Shown: positions 43,201 to 52,868, counted from the first letter of the stretch. The stretch is DNA of 64,000 bases from Marinoscillum sp. 108 (GCF_902506655.1 NZ_LR734808.1:248001-312000), one strand, 5' to 3'. The notes: generated from the letters alone by a model not told the origin. Translations and numbers: made by a program.

Positions 43201-44241
43201 ATGAACCTCGGAGCCCTCAAGTACCTCAGTGTACTTTCCTTGCCTGTTCTGGCTTATTTCTCATTTCATAGTACGGGGTGGCTGACCTTTTTGCCCTTGC
43301 TGGAGGCTTTTATGATCATTCCGATCCTTGAGCTTTTTTTTAAGCCAGACCCTGATAATTTCTCGGAGGTAGAGGAACAGAAGCGATTGGAAAATCCTAT
43401 TTATGATCTTTTAGTTTATCTGGTGGTGCCAATACAACTAGTCTGCGTGTGGTGGTTTCTTGAGTCCATGACTCAACCGGTAGAGCTATTGACCAGGATA
43501 GGAAGAATCACCGCCATGGGGATGCTCTGTGGGGTGATGGGGATCAATGTGGCCCATGAATTGGGACACAGGAAGCGAAAGTATGAGCAACAAATGTCTA
43601 AACTGTTGCTGCTGACCTCACTGTACATGCATTTTTTCATCGAACACAACAGAGGTCATCACAAGCATGTGTCTACTGCTGAAGACCCATCGTCTGCGCG
43701 ATTGGGAGAGTCTTTATACGCTTTTTGGATCCGATCGGTGGTGCTATCCTACCTCTCCGCATGGAAGTTGGAAGCTGGCAGGCTGAGAAAGAAAGGTCAG
43801 CATACCTTTTCGATACATAACGAAATGCTCCAATTTCAGGTGATCCAATTAACATTCTTACTTGTGGTTGGTTATGTATATGGGTGGGCAGTAATGCTGT
43901 ATTATGTTCTGGCAGCGATCATGGGCTTTCTATTGCTGGAGACCGTCAATTACATTGAGCATTACGGACTGTCCAGGAATAAAACCGAGCGAGGCTATGA
44001 ACGTGTGATGCCGGCTCATTCATGGAATTCTGATCATCTGGTAGGTCGAATTATGCTTTTTGAGCTTTCACGACACTCTGATCATCATTACATAGCTAGC
44101 AGAAAATACCAGGTGCTGAGACATATGGATGAAAGCCCCCAAATGCCAACGGGGTATCCGGGTATGATGTTGATGGCCACAGTGCCTCCATTGTGGTTTT
44201 ACGTGATGGATAGTCGAATAGGGGAGTATCGCAATGATTGA
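43201..44241 (+). CDS. Alkane 1-monooxygenase (AlkB-like)
   Basis: 346 residues with six membrane helices and the histidine boxes of the AlkB di-iron family: HELGHRK (box 1), EHNRGHHKH (box 2), NYIEHYGL and LSRHSDHHY (box 3). AlkB hydroxylates the terminal carbon of medium-chain alkanes or fatty acids with O2 and rubredoxin. No rubredoxin or rubredoxin reductase gene is adjacent. Xylene monooxygenase or omega-hydroxylase are alternatives in this family; the NYIEHYGL motif favours AlkB. Confidence 0.88.
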   Translation: MNLGALKYLSVLSLPVLAYFSFHSTGWLTFLPLLEAFMIIPILELFFKPDPDNFSEVEEQKRLENPIYDLLVYLVVPIQLVCVWWFLESMTQPVELLTRIGRITAMGMLCGVMGINVAHELGHRKRKYEQQMSKLLLLTSLYMHFFIEHNRGHHKHVSTAEDPSSARLGESLYAFWIRSVVLSYLSAWKLEAGRLRKKGQHTFSIHNEMLQFQVIQLTFLLVVGYVYGWAVMLYYVLAAIMGFLLLETVNYIEHYGLSRNKTERGYERVMPAHSWNSDHLVGRIMLFELSRHSDHHYIASRKYQVLRHMDESPQMPTGYPGMMLMATVPPLWFYVMDSRIGEYRND

Positions 44242-44348
44242 TTGATAATATTATTAAATCATTAAAAATAGTGAATATTATTTGAATTTAGTTCAATAAT
44301 ATTTCTAATTTTGTATGAAATCATTAAAACCGTTTAAAAGTAATCAAA

Positions 44349-44600
44349 ATGGCAGCAGAAAAAATTGAAAAAGCACTGGTAGAAGCTAAGGACAAGCTTT
44401 CTCAACTTGGTATTGAGGAGCAGCTGGTTTCAGAAATCGAATGGTGTTTGGGGAGCTACGCTCATGACCAAAATGCCGAAGGTCTTTATGTTAAAGGGGC
44501 AGAGGCATACACAGCTCTTGAAAAGTTTAAGAAAACGAACGCCCGGAAGGTATCGAAGAAGTTATTGGATGATCTGGAGAAGGCGATCAAATCCAAGTAA
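44349..44600 (+). CDS. Small helical protein, function unknown
   Basis: 83 residues, almost entirely helical by sequence (KIEKALVEAKDKLSQLG, then a second and third helix rich in Lys/Ala). Includes a Cys-containing IEWCLGSY segment. No known motif. A strong terminator follows, so it is monocistronic and probably well expressed. Confidence 0.65.
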   Translation: MAAEKIEKALVEAKDKLSQLGIEEQLVSEIEWCLGSYAHDQNAEGLYVKGAEAYTALEKFKKTNARKVSKKLLDDLEKAIKSK

Positions 44601-44621
44601 GAGAAATTTAAGTGATATTAA

Positions 44622-44668
44622 AAAAGGCTATCTCTGTCTCGAGAAGAGGAAGAGAAAGCCTTTTTTTA
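44622..44668 (+). terminator. Intrinsic terminator after the 83-residue gene
   Basis: AAAAGGCTaTCTCT pairs with AGAGAaAGCCTTTT, ending in a run of seven T. It may also serve the convergent TerB-like gene. Confidence 0.8.
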
Positions 44669-44685
44669 TGCTCTAAACAGAAGTT

Positions 44686-45093
44686 TTATTTTTTGGGGAT
44701 CAGGTGTTGATCAGCTATTGACCTCAGGTAGCTTCTCTTGGTGCTAATACTGGGGTCTGAATAAATATATGCCGAAAGATCCGCAACCACACCGGGCTTG
44801 TAGCCCAGGGCCAAAGCAAGACGTTCACAAAACTGTATTTCACTCTGATAGATTTTTCCATCTACTTTCATGAGTTGAATGACATCAAACAGGTAAGTGA
44901 ATTTTTCATCGGGCGGTAAATTCTTAAGGTTAGGAATGGGTCTGGGGTTGTCTATGATCAACTCCACCTCTTCCCTGGAAAGTCCACAACGCTCTCCTAT
45001 TTTATGAATCAGTTTACTCTCTTCTTCGGCTAGAAATTTATCAGCCATCGAAAGGTGAACCAGAATGCTCAGTTGTTCTTCATTGGATAACAT
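44686..45093 (-). CDS. TerB-like tellurite-resistance-family protein
   Basis: 135 residues from the ATG at 45093 (MLSNEEQ). Helical, with LVHLSMADKFLAEEESKLIHKIGERCGL and LMKVDGKIYQSEIQFCERLA blocks, quoted in part as MADKFLAEEE and KVDGKIYQSE, which match the TerB fold with its conserved acidic residues. Role: TerB-fold proteins are linked to membrane-associated stress responses, but the link is general. Lies 30 bases after the T9SS protein gene on the same strand. Confidence 0.7.
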   Translation of the reverse strand: MLSNEEQLSILVHLSMADKFLAEEESKLIHKIGERCGLSREEVELIIDNPRPIPNLKNLPPDEKFTYLFDVIQLMKVDGKIYQSEIQFCERLALALGYKPGVVADLSAYIYSDPSISTKRSYLRSIADQHLIPKK

Positions 45094-45122
45094 AGTGTGA
45101 AGATAATTCAAAAAATGAAAAC

Positions 45123-47003
45123 CTATCTCAAAACTATTCTTGATTTATGCAGGATGCCTGTAGGTGAACTGATACTGATAATGTGAGTGCCATTGATAAT
45201 GTATTCCGGAATCATCAGATCGGCACCCGTGCTTTCGGGAATCAGGTGTGTCTGAAAGGCTAATTTACCTTCCGGGGTGTACATGATAATGTCTACAGAA
45301 ACACCAGGAAGCAGGTTTTTAATGTTCAGCGTCCGGTTTCCATTTTCCAGTAGTGTGGGGTAAATTTCTGTTTCACCAGTGTGACTAGGCACTATGTAGC
45401 GAACCTCAGAATGCTCCCATTTACCATCATAGTCTATTTGGCGAATGCGATAATAGCAACTTCTGATGAGCGGTAAATCTTCGTAAGTATACACGGATAC
45501 TCCCTTGTAATTACCCTTTCCTTTCAGTTGCCCGATTACGCTCCAGTTTTCACCATTGTATGATTTTTCCACATGAAACCACTCGTTGTTAATTTCCTGA
45601 GCTGTTGACCAGGTGATTTTTGGTCGTTGATTATTGACCAGTGACACATCTACGGAAAGCCAGGTTACGGGTAGTGCACCTTCTCCGGCATATGGAGATC
45701 CCACATCGCTGCCAGAGCCGCCGCCCTGTGCCGGGATGGTATGGGCATATCCTGTAGGCGTACTAGTGGCGTCATTGCTTTGGGCCCAGCTGGAGCCGGT
45801 GTTGTTGTCAGATGCCAGTGATTGGAGATAGATGCTTTTACCGTCTGATGATCCCACGGCAGGCCAGCTGCCACTTCCGTTCTGATAGGTCACTTCATCC
45901 AGGGCATTGGTAAGGTTGCCATTATCATAATAGGCACTATTGCCCCACAAACCCAGTGACATTCCTATATTGGAGAGGTCTGGTAGGTTAACGGTGAGTG
46001 TCGGTATGGTATTCCCCGTTGCCCACGCCGCTTGAAAATCGGCATCTGTAATGTTCTGATCTATGAGTATGACACCTTCATTTGGAGCCAGGGTGTAGCT
46101 TTCTGTTATCGGGGTCTCGCCAGCACTTCCTGAGTTATCGTACAATATAAAACCTTCCAGATCTATTGGAACAATTGAGTTATTATAGACTTCCACCCAC
46201 TCATAGTCAGGTTCAGCGCTGTTAGGGTCATACATGATCTCTGTGATCAAAATATCAGGATGACTATTGCCAACGTTTACCACGATATTGTCGATGGAAA
46301 ATTCATCTCGGGCACCACTGCCAGACGCATCGTCAAATTGCCAGGAAAGATAAAAATTAGTTCCGCTATCCCAAGACAGACCATAGATCGTCTTACTGAC
46401 GGAGTACTTTACCCATTCTGGGCTACCATCCGCAGTTGTTGGAGTTGTGACCTCTTTGGAGTCCACCGTTTCGTAGATGGTATTGTCCGAGCTGAAAGCC
46501 AGATCAATCGCACTAGAAGCATTTTGATCATTATATACATATACATCATAAGAGACAGTGACTGTTCGGATGGTCGTAGCGACAATGTCGTTTTGGAGCT
46601 TCAGTCGCAAACTGCCAGGTGTCATATCTGTGTCATTGGCTTGGAATCCGAGCGCATAGTCAGGCGATAGAATGGTGGCAGTATTGAAGGCATAGAGCGC
46701 ACTTAAGGCAACACCACCCTGCGAAATACCTCCGGTGAAGTCTCCCAGGAGCCCTGTTCCGTCGAAAGGGACATCACCATCACTCATACCATATATGGCC
46801 CATGCCCGAGAATCAAGCTGACCCAGAGTGACCGGAAGATTCACTAACCCAAGTCCTTGCAGGGGTCCCAGATTCACCCCGAGGAGGGTATTGTCAAAGT
46901 CGATGGTGTGGTCTGTATCAAGTGAATTGATGCTTAATTGAGCACTGCTGGAATAGAATGCCAGCAGCATCAGTAGAATTGTTTTGGTTTTAAGTAGAGT
47001 CAT
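45123..47003 (-). CDS. Secreted lamin-tail-domain protein with T9SS sorting signal
   Basis: 626 residues: signal peptide (cleavage near SSSAQ), a beta-rich N-terminal region, a lamin tail domain (about 250-390; ILITEIMYDPNS and EWVEVYNNS are its marks), a linker domain with TWSTAQEINNEWFHVEKS and a C-terminal T9SS type A sorting domain (about 545-626; YPTLLENG, then a basic end). It is exported through the type IX system to the cell surface or medium. Lamin tail domains occur in exported nucleases and surface proteins; no nuclease active site is seen. Confidence 0.87.
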   Translation of the reverse strand: MTLLKTKTILLMLLAFYSSSAQLSINSLDTDHTIDFDNTLLGVNLGPLQGLGLVNLPVTLGQLDSRAWAIYGMSDGDVPFDGTGLLGDFTGGISQGGVALSALYAFNTATILSPDYALGFQANDTDMTPGSLRLKLQNDIVATTIRTVTVSYDVYVYNDQNASSAIDLAFSSDNTIYETVDSKEVTTPTTADGSPEWVKYSVSKTIYGLSWDSGTNFYLSWQFDDASGSGARDEFSIDNIVVNVGNSHPDILITEIMYDPNSAEPDYEWVEVYNNSIVPIDLEGFILYDNSGSAGETPITESYTLAPNEGVILIDQNITDADFQAAWATGNTIPTLTVNLPDLSNIGMSLGLWGNSAYYDNGNLTNALDEVTYQNGSGSWPAVGSSDGKSIYLQSLASDNNTGSSWAQSNDATSTPTGYAHTIPAQGGGSGSDVGSPYAGEGALPVTWLSVDVSLVNNQRPKITWSTAQEINNEWFHVEKSYNGENWSVIGQLKGKGNYKGVSVYTYEDLPLIRSCYYRIRQIDYDGKWEHSEVRYIVPSHTGETEIYPTLLENGNRTLNIKNLLPGVSVDIIMYTPEGKLAFQTHLIPESTGADLMIPEYIINGTHIISISSPTGILHKSRIVLR

Positions 47004-47059
47004 TTTATGCGGTAATTTGATCTCAACACAATGATACCTAGGTGGATAGGACCTGATGG

Positions 47060-47088
47060 AGTAAAAACGTTCAGTGATACGTTTTACT
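47060..47088. promoter_or_regulatory. Inverted repeat upstream of the trp operon
   Basis: AGTAAAAACGT (47060-47070) and ACGTTTTACT (47079-47088) are complementary apart from one bulged base, separated by eight bases. It is upstream of the presumed trp promoter; an operator is possible but the repressor is unknown. TrpR-type boxes look different. The rest of 47004-47150 shows no other feature. Confidence 0.35.
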
Positions 47089-47150
47089 CGTTGGAATTTT
47101 TTTAAACGAAGTACTTGGAATTGATTTTATGCCTGTTGTACATTAGCGGC

Positions 47151-47204
47151 ATGATTAGAACAAACACATACTACTGGTGGCACATACTCCTTTTAGGTTT
47201 ATGA
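47151..47204 (+). CDS. trpL: trp operon leader peptide
   Basis: 17 residues, MIRTNTYYWWHILLLGL, with two adjacent Trp codons at residues 9-10 (47175-47180) and two Tyr codons before them. Ends at TGA 47202-47204. The peptide lies directly before a terminator and the trpE gene, the arrangement of ribosome-stalling transcription attenuation. No Shine-Dalgarno is evident, as usual in the phylum. Confidence 0.85.
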   Translation: MIRTNTYYWWHILLLGL

Positions 47205-47267
47205 ACAGAAGTGGTATGTAGAAGAATATATCTTGTAAAACCCGCTGTTCACAGCGGGTTTTTTTTT
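47202..47267 (+). promoter_or_regulatory. trp attenuator: antiterminator and intrinsic terminator
   Basis: Terminator: AACCCGCTG (47239-47247) pairs with CAGCGGGTT (47252-47260), then T7. Antiterminator: TGAACAG (47202-47208, overlapping the leader stop) is complementary to CTGTTCA (47245-47251), so the two are mutually exclusive. A further pairing, CACATACTAC in the leader with GTGGTATGTAG (47211-47221), can form the early hairpin. A ribosome stalled at Trp codons frees TGAACAG; one at the stop codon covers it. Confidence 0.8.
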
Positions 47268-47283
47268 GGACAATAAAAATCAG

Positions 47284-48702
47284 ATGGAAAAAAAGTACCA
47301 ACTCAAGATCAGACAAAAAAACCTCCTGGCAGACATGGTCACGCCGGTGGGATTGTATTTAAAAATTCGTGATAAGTACGCCAAGTCCTTCTTATTGGAA
47401 AGTTCGGATTATCATGGTTCTGAAAATAGTTTTAGCTATATCTGCTGTGATCCCATTGCCTCATTCAAAGTAGAGAACGATCAGGTGGAAATGTCTTTTC
47501 CGGATGGGATCGTGGAGCATGGGTCGGCCTCTGAGAAGCGTGAAGTGCTTCCATTTTTGCGAGATTTTCTCGGACGGTTTGATATCCCCAACCAGGATGA
47601 TAAATTCATTCGTACCGGACTATTTGGCTATATGTCTTATGATGCGGTGCAGTACTTTGAGGACATTTCATTATCAAATCCCAAGACTCCATCTTCAGAA
47701 ATACCACAAATCCATTACAGTGTATTTCGATATATTATTGCCCTTGATCACTTCAAAAATGAGTGTTATCTAATGGAGTGCCATCTGGATGAGCCTCAGG
47801 ATTCAGGTTTTGAGGATTTGCTCAATGTGATTTCTCAAAAGAATATCCCGTCTTATTCGTTTGAAAAGTCATCTGAAACCAATTCAAATTTTGATGACAA
47901 CACCTTCTTGGAGCGTGTGAATAAGGGGATCAAACATTGTGATCTGGGTGATGTTTTTCAGGTGGTATTCTCCAGACAGTTTAGCACACGTTTCAAAGGA
48001 GATGAATTCCAGGTATACAGAGCTTTAAGATCCATCAATCCTTCTCCCTACCTCTTTTACTTTGATTACGGTGGGTACAAGATATTTGGCTCCTCACCAG
48101 AAGCCCAGATTGTGGTCAACAAAGAGGAGGCCGTTATTTATCCGATTGCAGGAACATTCAAGCGTACCGGAGATGATGCAGCGGATGCTGAATTGGCCAA
48201 AAAGCTCCTCGAAGATCCAAAAGAGAATTCGGAACACATCATGCTGGTGGATCTGGCCAGAAACGACCTGAGTAAAAGCTCCGATGAGGTGAAAGTGGAG
48301 ACTTATAAAGAAGTACAATACTATTCGCATGTGATTCATTTGGTATCTAAGGTGACCGGAAAACTGCGAAAGGATGCTGATCCCCTCGATATTGTGGCCA
48401 GTACTTTCCCGGCAGGGACCCTGTCAGGAGCGCCCAAATACCGGGCGATGGAGTTGATCGATGAAAATGAGAATATTGCTCGTGGGTTTTATGGCGGGGC
48501 AATTGGCTTTATGGACTTCAACGGAAACTTCAACCACGCCATTATGATCCGAACATTTTTGAGCAGAGGAAACCAACTCTACTTCCAGGCAGGAGCGGGT
48601 ATTGTTTCCAAGTCTGATCCTCAAAGTGAGGTGCAGGAGGTATATAACAAACTGGCGGCGTTGGAGTCGGCAATGAAAATGGCTGAAACGATCAATAACT
48701 GA
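47284..48702 (+). CDS. trpE: Anthranilate synthase component I
   Basis: 472 residues from the ATG at 47284; an upstream in-frame TTG at 47266 lies within the terminator T-run and is not used. Converts chorismate to anthranilate with TrpG supplying ammonia. LLESS near residue 37-41 is the tryptophan-feedback site; catalytic blocks include PIAGTFKRTG, LVDLARNDL, SAPKYRAMELID. First structural gene of the operon, ending in TGATG overlap with trpG. Confidence 0.96.
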   Translation: MEKKYQLKIRQKNLLADMVTPVGLYLKIRDKYAKSFLLESSDYHGSENSFSYICCDPIASFKVENDQVEMSFPDGIVEHGSASEKREVLPFLRDFLGRFDIPNQDDKFIRTGLFGYMSYDAVQYFEDISLSNPKTPSSEIPQIHYSVFRYIIALDHFKNECYLMECHLDEPQDSGFEDLLNVISQKNIPSYSFEKSSETNSNFDDNTFLERVNKGIKHCDLGDVFQVVFSRQFSTRFKGDEFQVYRALRSINPSPYLFYFDYGGYKIFGSSPEAQIVVNKEEAVIYPIAGTFKRTGDDAADAELAKKLLEDPKENSEHIMLVDLARNDLSKSSDEVKVETYKEVQYYSHVIHLVSKVTGKLRKDADPLDIVASTFPAGTLSGAPKYRAMELIDENENIARGFYGGAIGFMDFNGNFNHAIMIRTFLSRGNQLYFQAGAGIVSKSDPQSEVQEVYNKLAALESAMKMAETINN

Positions 48703-49283
48703 TGAAGAAGATATTAGTAATCGATAATTACGACTCATTTACCTACAACCTGGTACACATTTTACGTGAGCTGGGAGCAGAGAACCGGATGGAGGTACAT
48801 AGAAATGATAAGATCGCTGTAGACTATGCAGCCGGTTTTGATCACATCTTGCTTTCGCCGGGTCCTGGTCTACCCAAAGATGCAGGCGTGATGCCTGAAG
48901 TAATCAGCAAATATGGTTCCTCCAAAAATATACTCGGGGTTTGTCTCGGTCATCAGGGAATAGGAGAGGCCTTTGGTGCAGAGCTGTTTAATTTGCCTAC
49001 CGTTTTTCATGGCGTGGCTACAGATGTGGAGCTCACGGACAAAAAGGACGTCCTTTTTAGCGACTTACCGAATGTATTTAAAGTGTGCCGGTATCACAGC
49101 TGGGCCATAAAGCCTGATTCTATACCGGATACACTGGAGGTGACTGCTGTGGATGAGTCTGGCAATGTCATGGCAATCAAACATAAGGAATTCAACGTGC
49201 GGGGTGTTCAGTTTCACCCTGAATCTATCATGACCGAGCACGGAAAGAAAATGATGCAAAACTGGTTATCTGTAGAACTATGA
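48702..49283 (+). CDS. trpG: Anthranilate synthase component II (glutamine amidotransferase)
   Basis: 193 residues; class I glutamine amidotransferase with nucleophile Cys81 in GVCLGHQ and the His/Glu pair in FHPESIMTE. SPGPGLPKDAG is the oxyanion-region signature. Provides ammonia to TrpE. Overlaps trpE by one base and trpD by four (ATGA). Confidence 0.96.
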   Translation: MKKILVIDNYDSFTYNLVHILRELGAENRMEVHRNDKIAVDYAAGFDHILLSPGPGLPKDAGVMPEVISKYGSSKNILGVCLGHQGIGEAFGAELFNLPTVFHGVATDVELTDKKDVLFSDLPNVFKVCRYHSWAIKPDSIPDTLEVTAVDESGNVMAIKHKEFNVRGVQFHPESIMTEHGKKMMQNWLSVEL

Positions 49284-50275
49284 AGCAAGTACTGGACAAA
49301 CTGTTTAAATATCAATCGCTTTCACGGGAGGAAGCATTTCAAATCCTCTCTAACCTGACCACAGGAAAGTATAACAATAGCCAGATGGCAGCCTTTATGA
49401 CTGTCTACCTGATGCGCAGCATCACCGTGGAGGAGCTGGAGGGCTTCAGGGATGCCATGCTGGAGCTCTGTGTGAAAGTACCCGTGGATGAGTACAATGG
49501 AATCGATCTGTGTGGAACAGGGGGAGATGGCAAAAACACCTTCAATATCTCTACCATCTCGTCTTTTGTAGTGGCCGGTGCGGGGCAGAATGTGGTGAAG
49601 CACGGCAACTATGGCGTGTCTTCCGTGAGTGGGTCATCCAATGTGTTGGAAAGCATGGGGGCCAAATTCACCAACGACATTGGCACCATCAAAAAGAGTC
49701 TGGATGAGGCAGGTATTTGCTTTTTGCATGCGCCGCTGTTTCATCCGGCCATGAAAAATGTGGGCCCAGTTCGCCGGGAGTTAGGGATCAAAACATTCTT
49801 TAATATGCTTGGCCCCATGGTGAACCCTGCCATGCCTAAAAACCAACTGGTGGGTGTATTCAGCCTGGAACTGGCCCGACTCTATGGCTATCTCTATCAG
49901 AAGACAGACAAACACTTTGTGATCCTTCATGCTTTAGATGGTTATGATGAGGTGTCTCTCACCGGTGGATTCAAGGCGATAATGAATGACCATGAAGAGG
50001 TTTTTCAGCCAGAAGATATCGGCCTCAAAAAATTAAGCGCAGAAGACCTTTATGGTGGAGAGACCGTGGAGGAAGCAGTGGCTATTTTCAAGAGCATCCT
50101 CAATAATGAGGGTACAGAGCCACAGGTAGAGGCTATACTGGCCAATGCCGGCCTGGCGATCTCCGTAGGAAAACAAATAAGTATAAGCGAAGGCATAGAG
50201 GCCGCTCGTGAATCAATTAAATCAGGGAAGGCTTTACAGTCCTTCAGGAAGTTTTTAGCAGTGAACAACTCATGA
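49280..50275 (+). CDS. trpD: Anthranilate phosphoribosyltransferase
   Basis: 331 residues. Transfers phosphoribose to anthranilate. GTGGDGKNTFNIST is the PRPP-binding loop, KHGNYGVSSVSGSSNVLE and PVRRELGIKTFFNMLGPM (in parts) are other conserved blocks. Separate from TrpG, unlike the fused forms. ATGA overlaps at both ends. Confidence 0.96.
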   Translation: MKQVLDKLFKYQSLSREEAFQILSNLTTGKYNNSQMAAFMTVYLMRSITVEELEGFRDAMLELCVKVPVDEYNGIDLCGTGGDGKNTFNISTISSFVVAGAGQNVVKHGNYGVSSVSGSSNVLESMGAKFTNDIGTIKKSLDEAGICFLHAPLFHPAMKNVGPVRRELGIKTFFNMLGPMVNPAMPKNQLVGVFSLELARLYGYLYQKTDKHFVILHALDGYDEVSLTGGFKAIMNDHEEVFQPEDIGLKKLSAEDLYGGETVEEAVAIFKSILNNEGTEPQVEAILANAGLAISVGKQISISEGIEAARESIKSGKALQSFRKFLAVNNS

Positions 50276-51069
50276 ATATACTCGATCAGATCGTAGCAGA
50301 TAAAAAGGAAGAAGTAGCACAGAAGAAAAGCCTTTATCCGGTGAAGCTCCTTGAGCAGAGCACTTACTTCGGCGCTCAGCCTGTTTCTTTGAGAAAATAC
50401 ATTCGGAGACCGGATAAGGTAGGAATTATCGCAGAGTTTAAGCGTAAATCACCGTCTAAAGGGGTCATCAATGACGGAGCTAAAGTGGAGCGAACATCCA
50501 TTGGCTATATGCAGGCTGGTGCCTCGGGGTTATCTATTCTCACGGATACTAAGTATTTCGGAGGTAAAAATGAAGACCTCACCATCGCCAGGAGTTTCAA
50601 TTTTTGTCCTATTCTGAGAAAGGACTTCATCATCGATGAGTACCAGATCATTGAGGCTAAGTCAATAGGTGCCGATGTGATCCTGCTTATCGCTGCATGT
50701 CTGAAACCGGAGGAAGTAAAGTCATTGGGGGCATTTGCCAAATCACTGGGACTGGAGGTACTATTGGAAGTACACAACGAAAAAGAGCTCAATGATTCCA
50801 TCAATGAACACGTAGATCTCCTGGGTGTCAACAACCGGAATCTGGGAACTTTTGTGACTGATGTGGATACCTCACGTGCCCTTGCAGCCAAGATCCCCAA
50901 TGACTTTGTGAAGGTGTCAGAGAGCGGAATCAATGACCCGACTGTTGTAGTGGACCTCATGAGTCACGGATATGAAGGATTTCTGATCGGGGAGTATTTT
51001 ATGCAAAAAGGCAGCCCTGAGAAAGCGTGTAGTGATTTTGTGAAACGCATTAAAGAACTCAAACACTAG
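50272..51069 (+). CDS. trpC: Indole-3-glycerol phosphate synthase
   Basis: 265 residues, TIM barrel. Catalytic Lys in IAEFKRKSPSKG; VLRKDFIIDEYQIIEAKSIGADVILLI has the second conserved Lys (short: LRKDFIIDEYQ); SESGIND closes the barrel. Closes the indole ring of CdRP. Not fused to TrpF, which follows after three bases. Confidence 0.96.
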   Translation: MNILDQIVADKKEEVAQKKSLYPVKLLEQSTYFGAQPVSLRKYIRRPDKVGIIAEFKRKSPSKGVINDGAKVERTSIGYMQAGASGLSILTDTKYFGGKNEDLTIARSFNFCPILRKDFIIDEYQIIEAKSIGADVILLIAACLKPEEVKSLGAFAKSLGLEVLLEVHNEKELNDSINEHVDLLGVNNRNLGTFVTDVDTSRALAAKIPNDFVKVSESGINDPTVVVDLMSHGYEGFLIGEYFMQKGSPEKACSDFVKRIKELKH

Positions 51070-51072
51070 CCG

Positions 51073-51675
51073 ATGAAGCTGAAAGTCTGTGGCATGCGCG
51101 AGGCGGACAATATCCGGGATTTGCTGGAGCTGGAGCCGGATTATATGGGCATGATCTTTTATGAGAAAAGCCCCAGGTGCGTCCTGGAAATGCCAAAGGC
51201 CGACCTTTCAGGAGTTGAAAAAGTTGGGGTGTTTGTGAATGCTTCTGATGAAGAGATAAAAGAAAAGGCTCAAACTTACGGGCTTGACTTGCTGCAGTTG
51301 CATGGTGAAGAGCCCGTGGATCAGGTGAAGCGTCTTAAGGAGCACGGGTTCAAATTGATCAAGGTTTTTAGTGTAGCGGATGAGTTGCCGATTGCGTCGA
51401 TGCAGGCCTATTCACCCTATGTGGATTATTTTCTTTTCGATACTAAGACTCCTGCTTATGGTGGTAGCGGTCAAAAGTTTGACTGGGGTATTTTGAAGGA
51501 TTATGATCTGGAGAAGCCTTTCTTCCTGAGTGGTGGGATTGAGCTGGATGACCTGGATGCGATCAGGCAACTGGGCATGAGACAATTGTATGCTATAGAT
51601 GTGAACAGCAGGTTTGAGTTGGCACCTGCGGTAAAGGATATCAAAAAGATTAAAGCGTTAAAAGACAAGTTATGA
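51073..51675 (+). CDS. trpF: Phosphoribosylanthranilate isomerase
   Basis: 200 residues. [11 protein letters not shown] holds the catalytic Cys; [17 protein letters not shown] has the catalytic Asp and phosphate loop. Slightly shorter than many TrpF. ATGA overlap with trpB. Confidence 0.95.
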   Translation: MKLKVCGMREADNIRDLLELEPDYMGMIFYEKSPRCVLEMPKADLSGVEKVGVFVNASDEEIKEKAQTYGLDLLQLHGEEPVDQVKRLKEHGFKLIKVFSVADELPIASMQAYSPYVDYFLFDTKTPAYGGSGQKFDWGILKDYDLEKPFFLSGGIELDDLDAIRQLGMRQLYAIDVNSRFELAPAVKDIKKIKALKDKL

Positions 51676-52868
51676 GCGAAGTGAAATCTAAATATTTAGT
51701 AGATGAGCGCGGGTATTTTGGCAAGTTTGGAGGAGCATATATTCCTGAAATGCTGTATCCAAACGTAGAGGAGCTCCGCATCAACTATCTGGAAATCATG
51801 AATTCCCCTTCTTTTCAGAAGGAATTTCAACAGTTGCTAAGGGATTTTGTAGGGAGGCCTACTCCGCTTTATTATGCCTCACGATTGTCCGAACTGCTGA
51901 AGGCAAAGATTTATCTGAAACGGGAAGACCTTTGCCATACAGGTGCGCACAAGGTGAACAATACCGTGGGGCAGATCCTGCTGGCTAAAGCCCTGGGCAA
52001 AAAGCGAATCATCGCCGAGACAGGAGCTGGCCAACATGGCGTGGCTACGGCCACTGTGTGTGCATTGATGGGCATTGGTTGCATCGTGTACATGGGGGAG
52101 GTCGATATGGCTCGTCAGCGGCCCAATGTGGAGCGCATGAAGATCCTGGGTGCCGAAGTGAGACCTGCTAAAAGTGGTAGTAAGACCCTGAAGGATGCGA
52201 CCAATGAGGCGATGCGTCATTGGATCAACAATCCACAGGATACTCACTACATCATTGGTTCTGTGGTGGGGCCACACCCATACCCTGACCTGGTGGCTCG
52301 CTTCCAGAGTGTGATCAGTGAAGAAATCAAATGGCAACTATCCGAAAAAGAAGGCCGTGACCATCCCGACTATGTGGTGGCATGCGTAGGGGGTGGGAGC
52401 AATGCCGCCGGAGCATTTTATCACTACCTGGATACTCCAGAGGTGAAACTGGTAGCGGCTGAGGCTTCCGGACTGGGTGACCACACTGGTAAATCGGCGG
52501 CCACTACAGCACTGGGCAGAGAAGGCGTATTACATGGTAGCAAGACCATCCTCATGCAGACAGATGATGGTCAGGTGATAGAACCTTACAGCATTTCCGC
52601 TGGTCTGGATTATCCGGGGATTGGGCCATTCCACGCCCACTTATTTGATTCAGGGAGAGCTACGTTCTATGGTATTACCGATGAGGAAGCCATGACTGCA
52701 GGCGTACTCCTGAGCCGAATGGAAGGGATTATCCCAGCCGTAGAGAGTGCTCATGCACTGGGTGCACTACATAAAATGACCTTGGATCCACAAGATATAG
52801 TGGTGGTGAACCTCTCGGGTAGAGGCGACAAGGATTTAGAGACTTATATCAAATGGGGAAAGTATTGA
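51672..52868 (+). CDS. trpB: Tryptophan synthase beta subunit
   Basis: 398 residues. PLP-binding Lys94 in [19 protein letters not shown] phosphate-binding loop, and conserved [10 protein letters not shown]. Condenses indole with serine. Followed by a 51-base gap before trpA, the largest gap in the operon. Confidence 0.97.
   Translation: MSEVKSKYLVDERGYFGKFGGAYIPEMLYPNVEELRINYLEIMNSPSFQKEFQQLLRDFVGRPTPLYYASRLSELLKAKIYLKREDLCHTGAHKVNNTVGQILLAKALGKKRIIAETGAGQHGVATATVCALMGIGCIVYMGEVDMARQRPNVERMKILGAEVRPAKSGSKTLKDATNEAMRHWINNPQDTHYIIGSVVGPHPYPDLVARFQSVISEEIKWQLSEKEGRDHPDYVVACVGGGSNAAGAFYHYLDTPEVKLVAAEASGLGDHTGKSAATTALGREGVLHGSKTILMQTDDGQVIEPYSISAGLDYPGIGPFHAHLFDSGRATFYGITDEEAMTAGVLLSRMEGIIPAVESAHALGALHKMTLDPQDIVVVNLSGRGDKDLETYIKWGKY

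Noticed and set aside
47266-47283. Upstream TTG start for trpE
   Set aside because: It lies inside the T-run of the attenuator terminator; the ATG at 47284 is downstream and fits family length.
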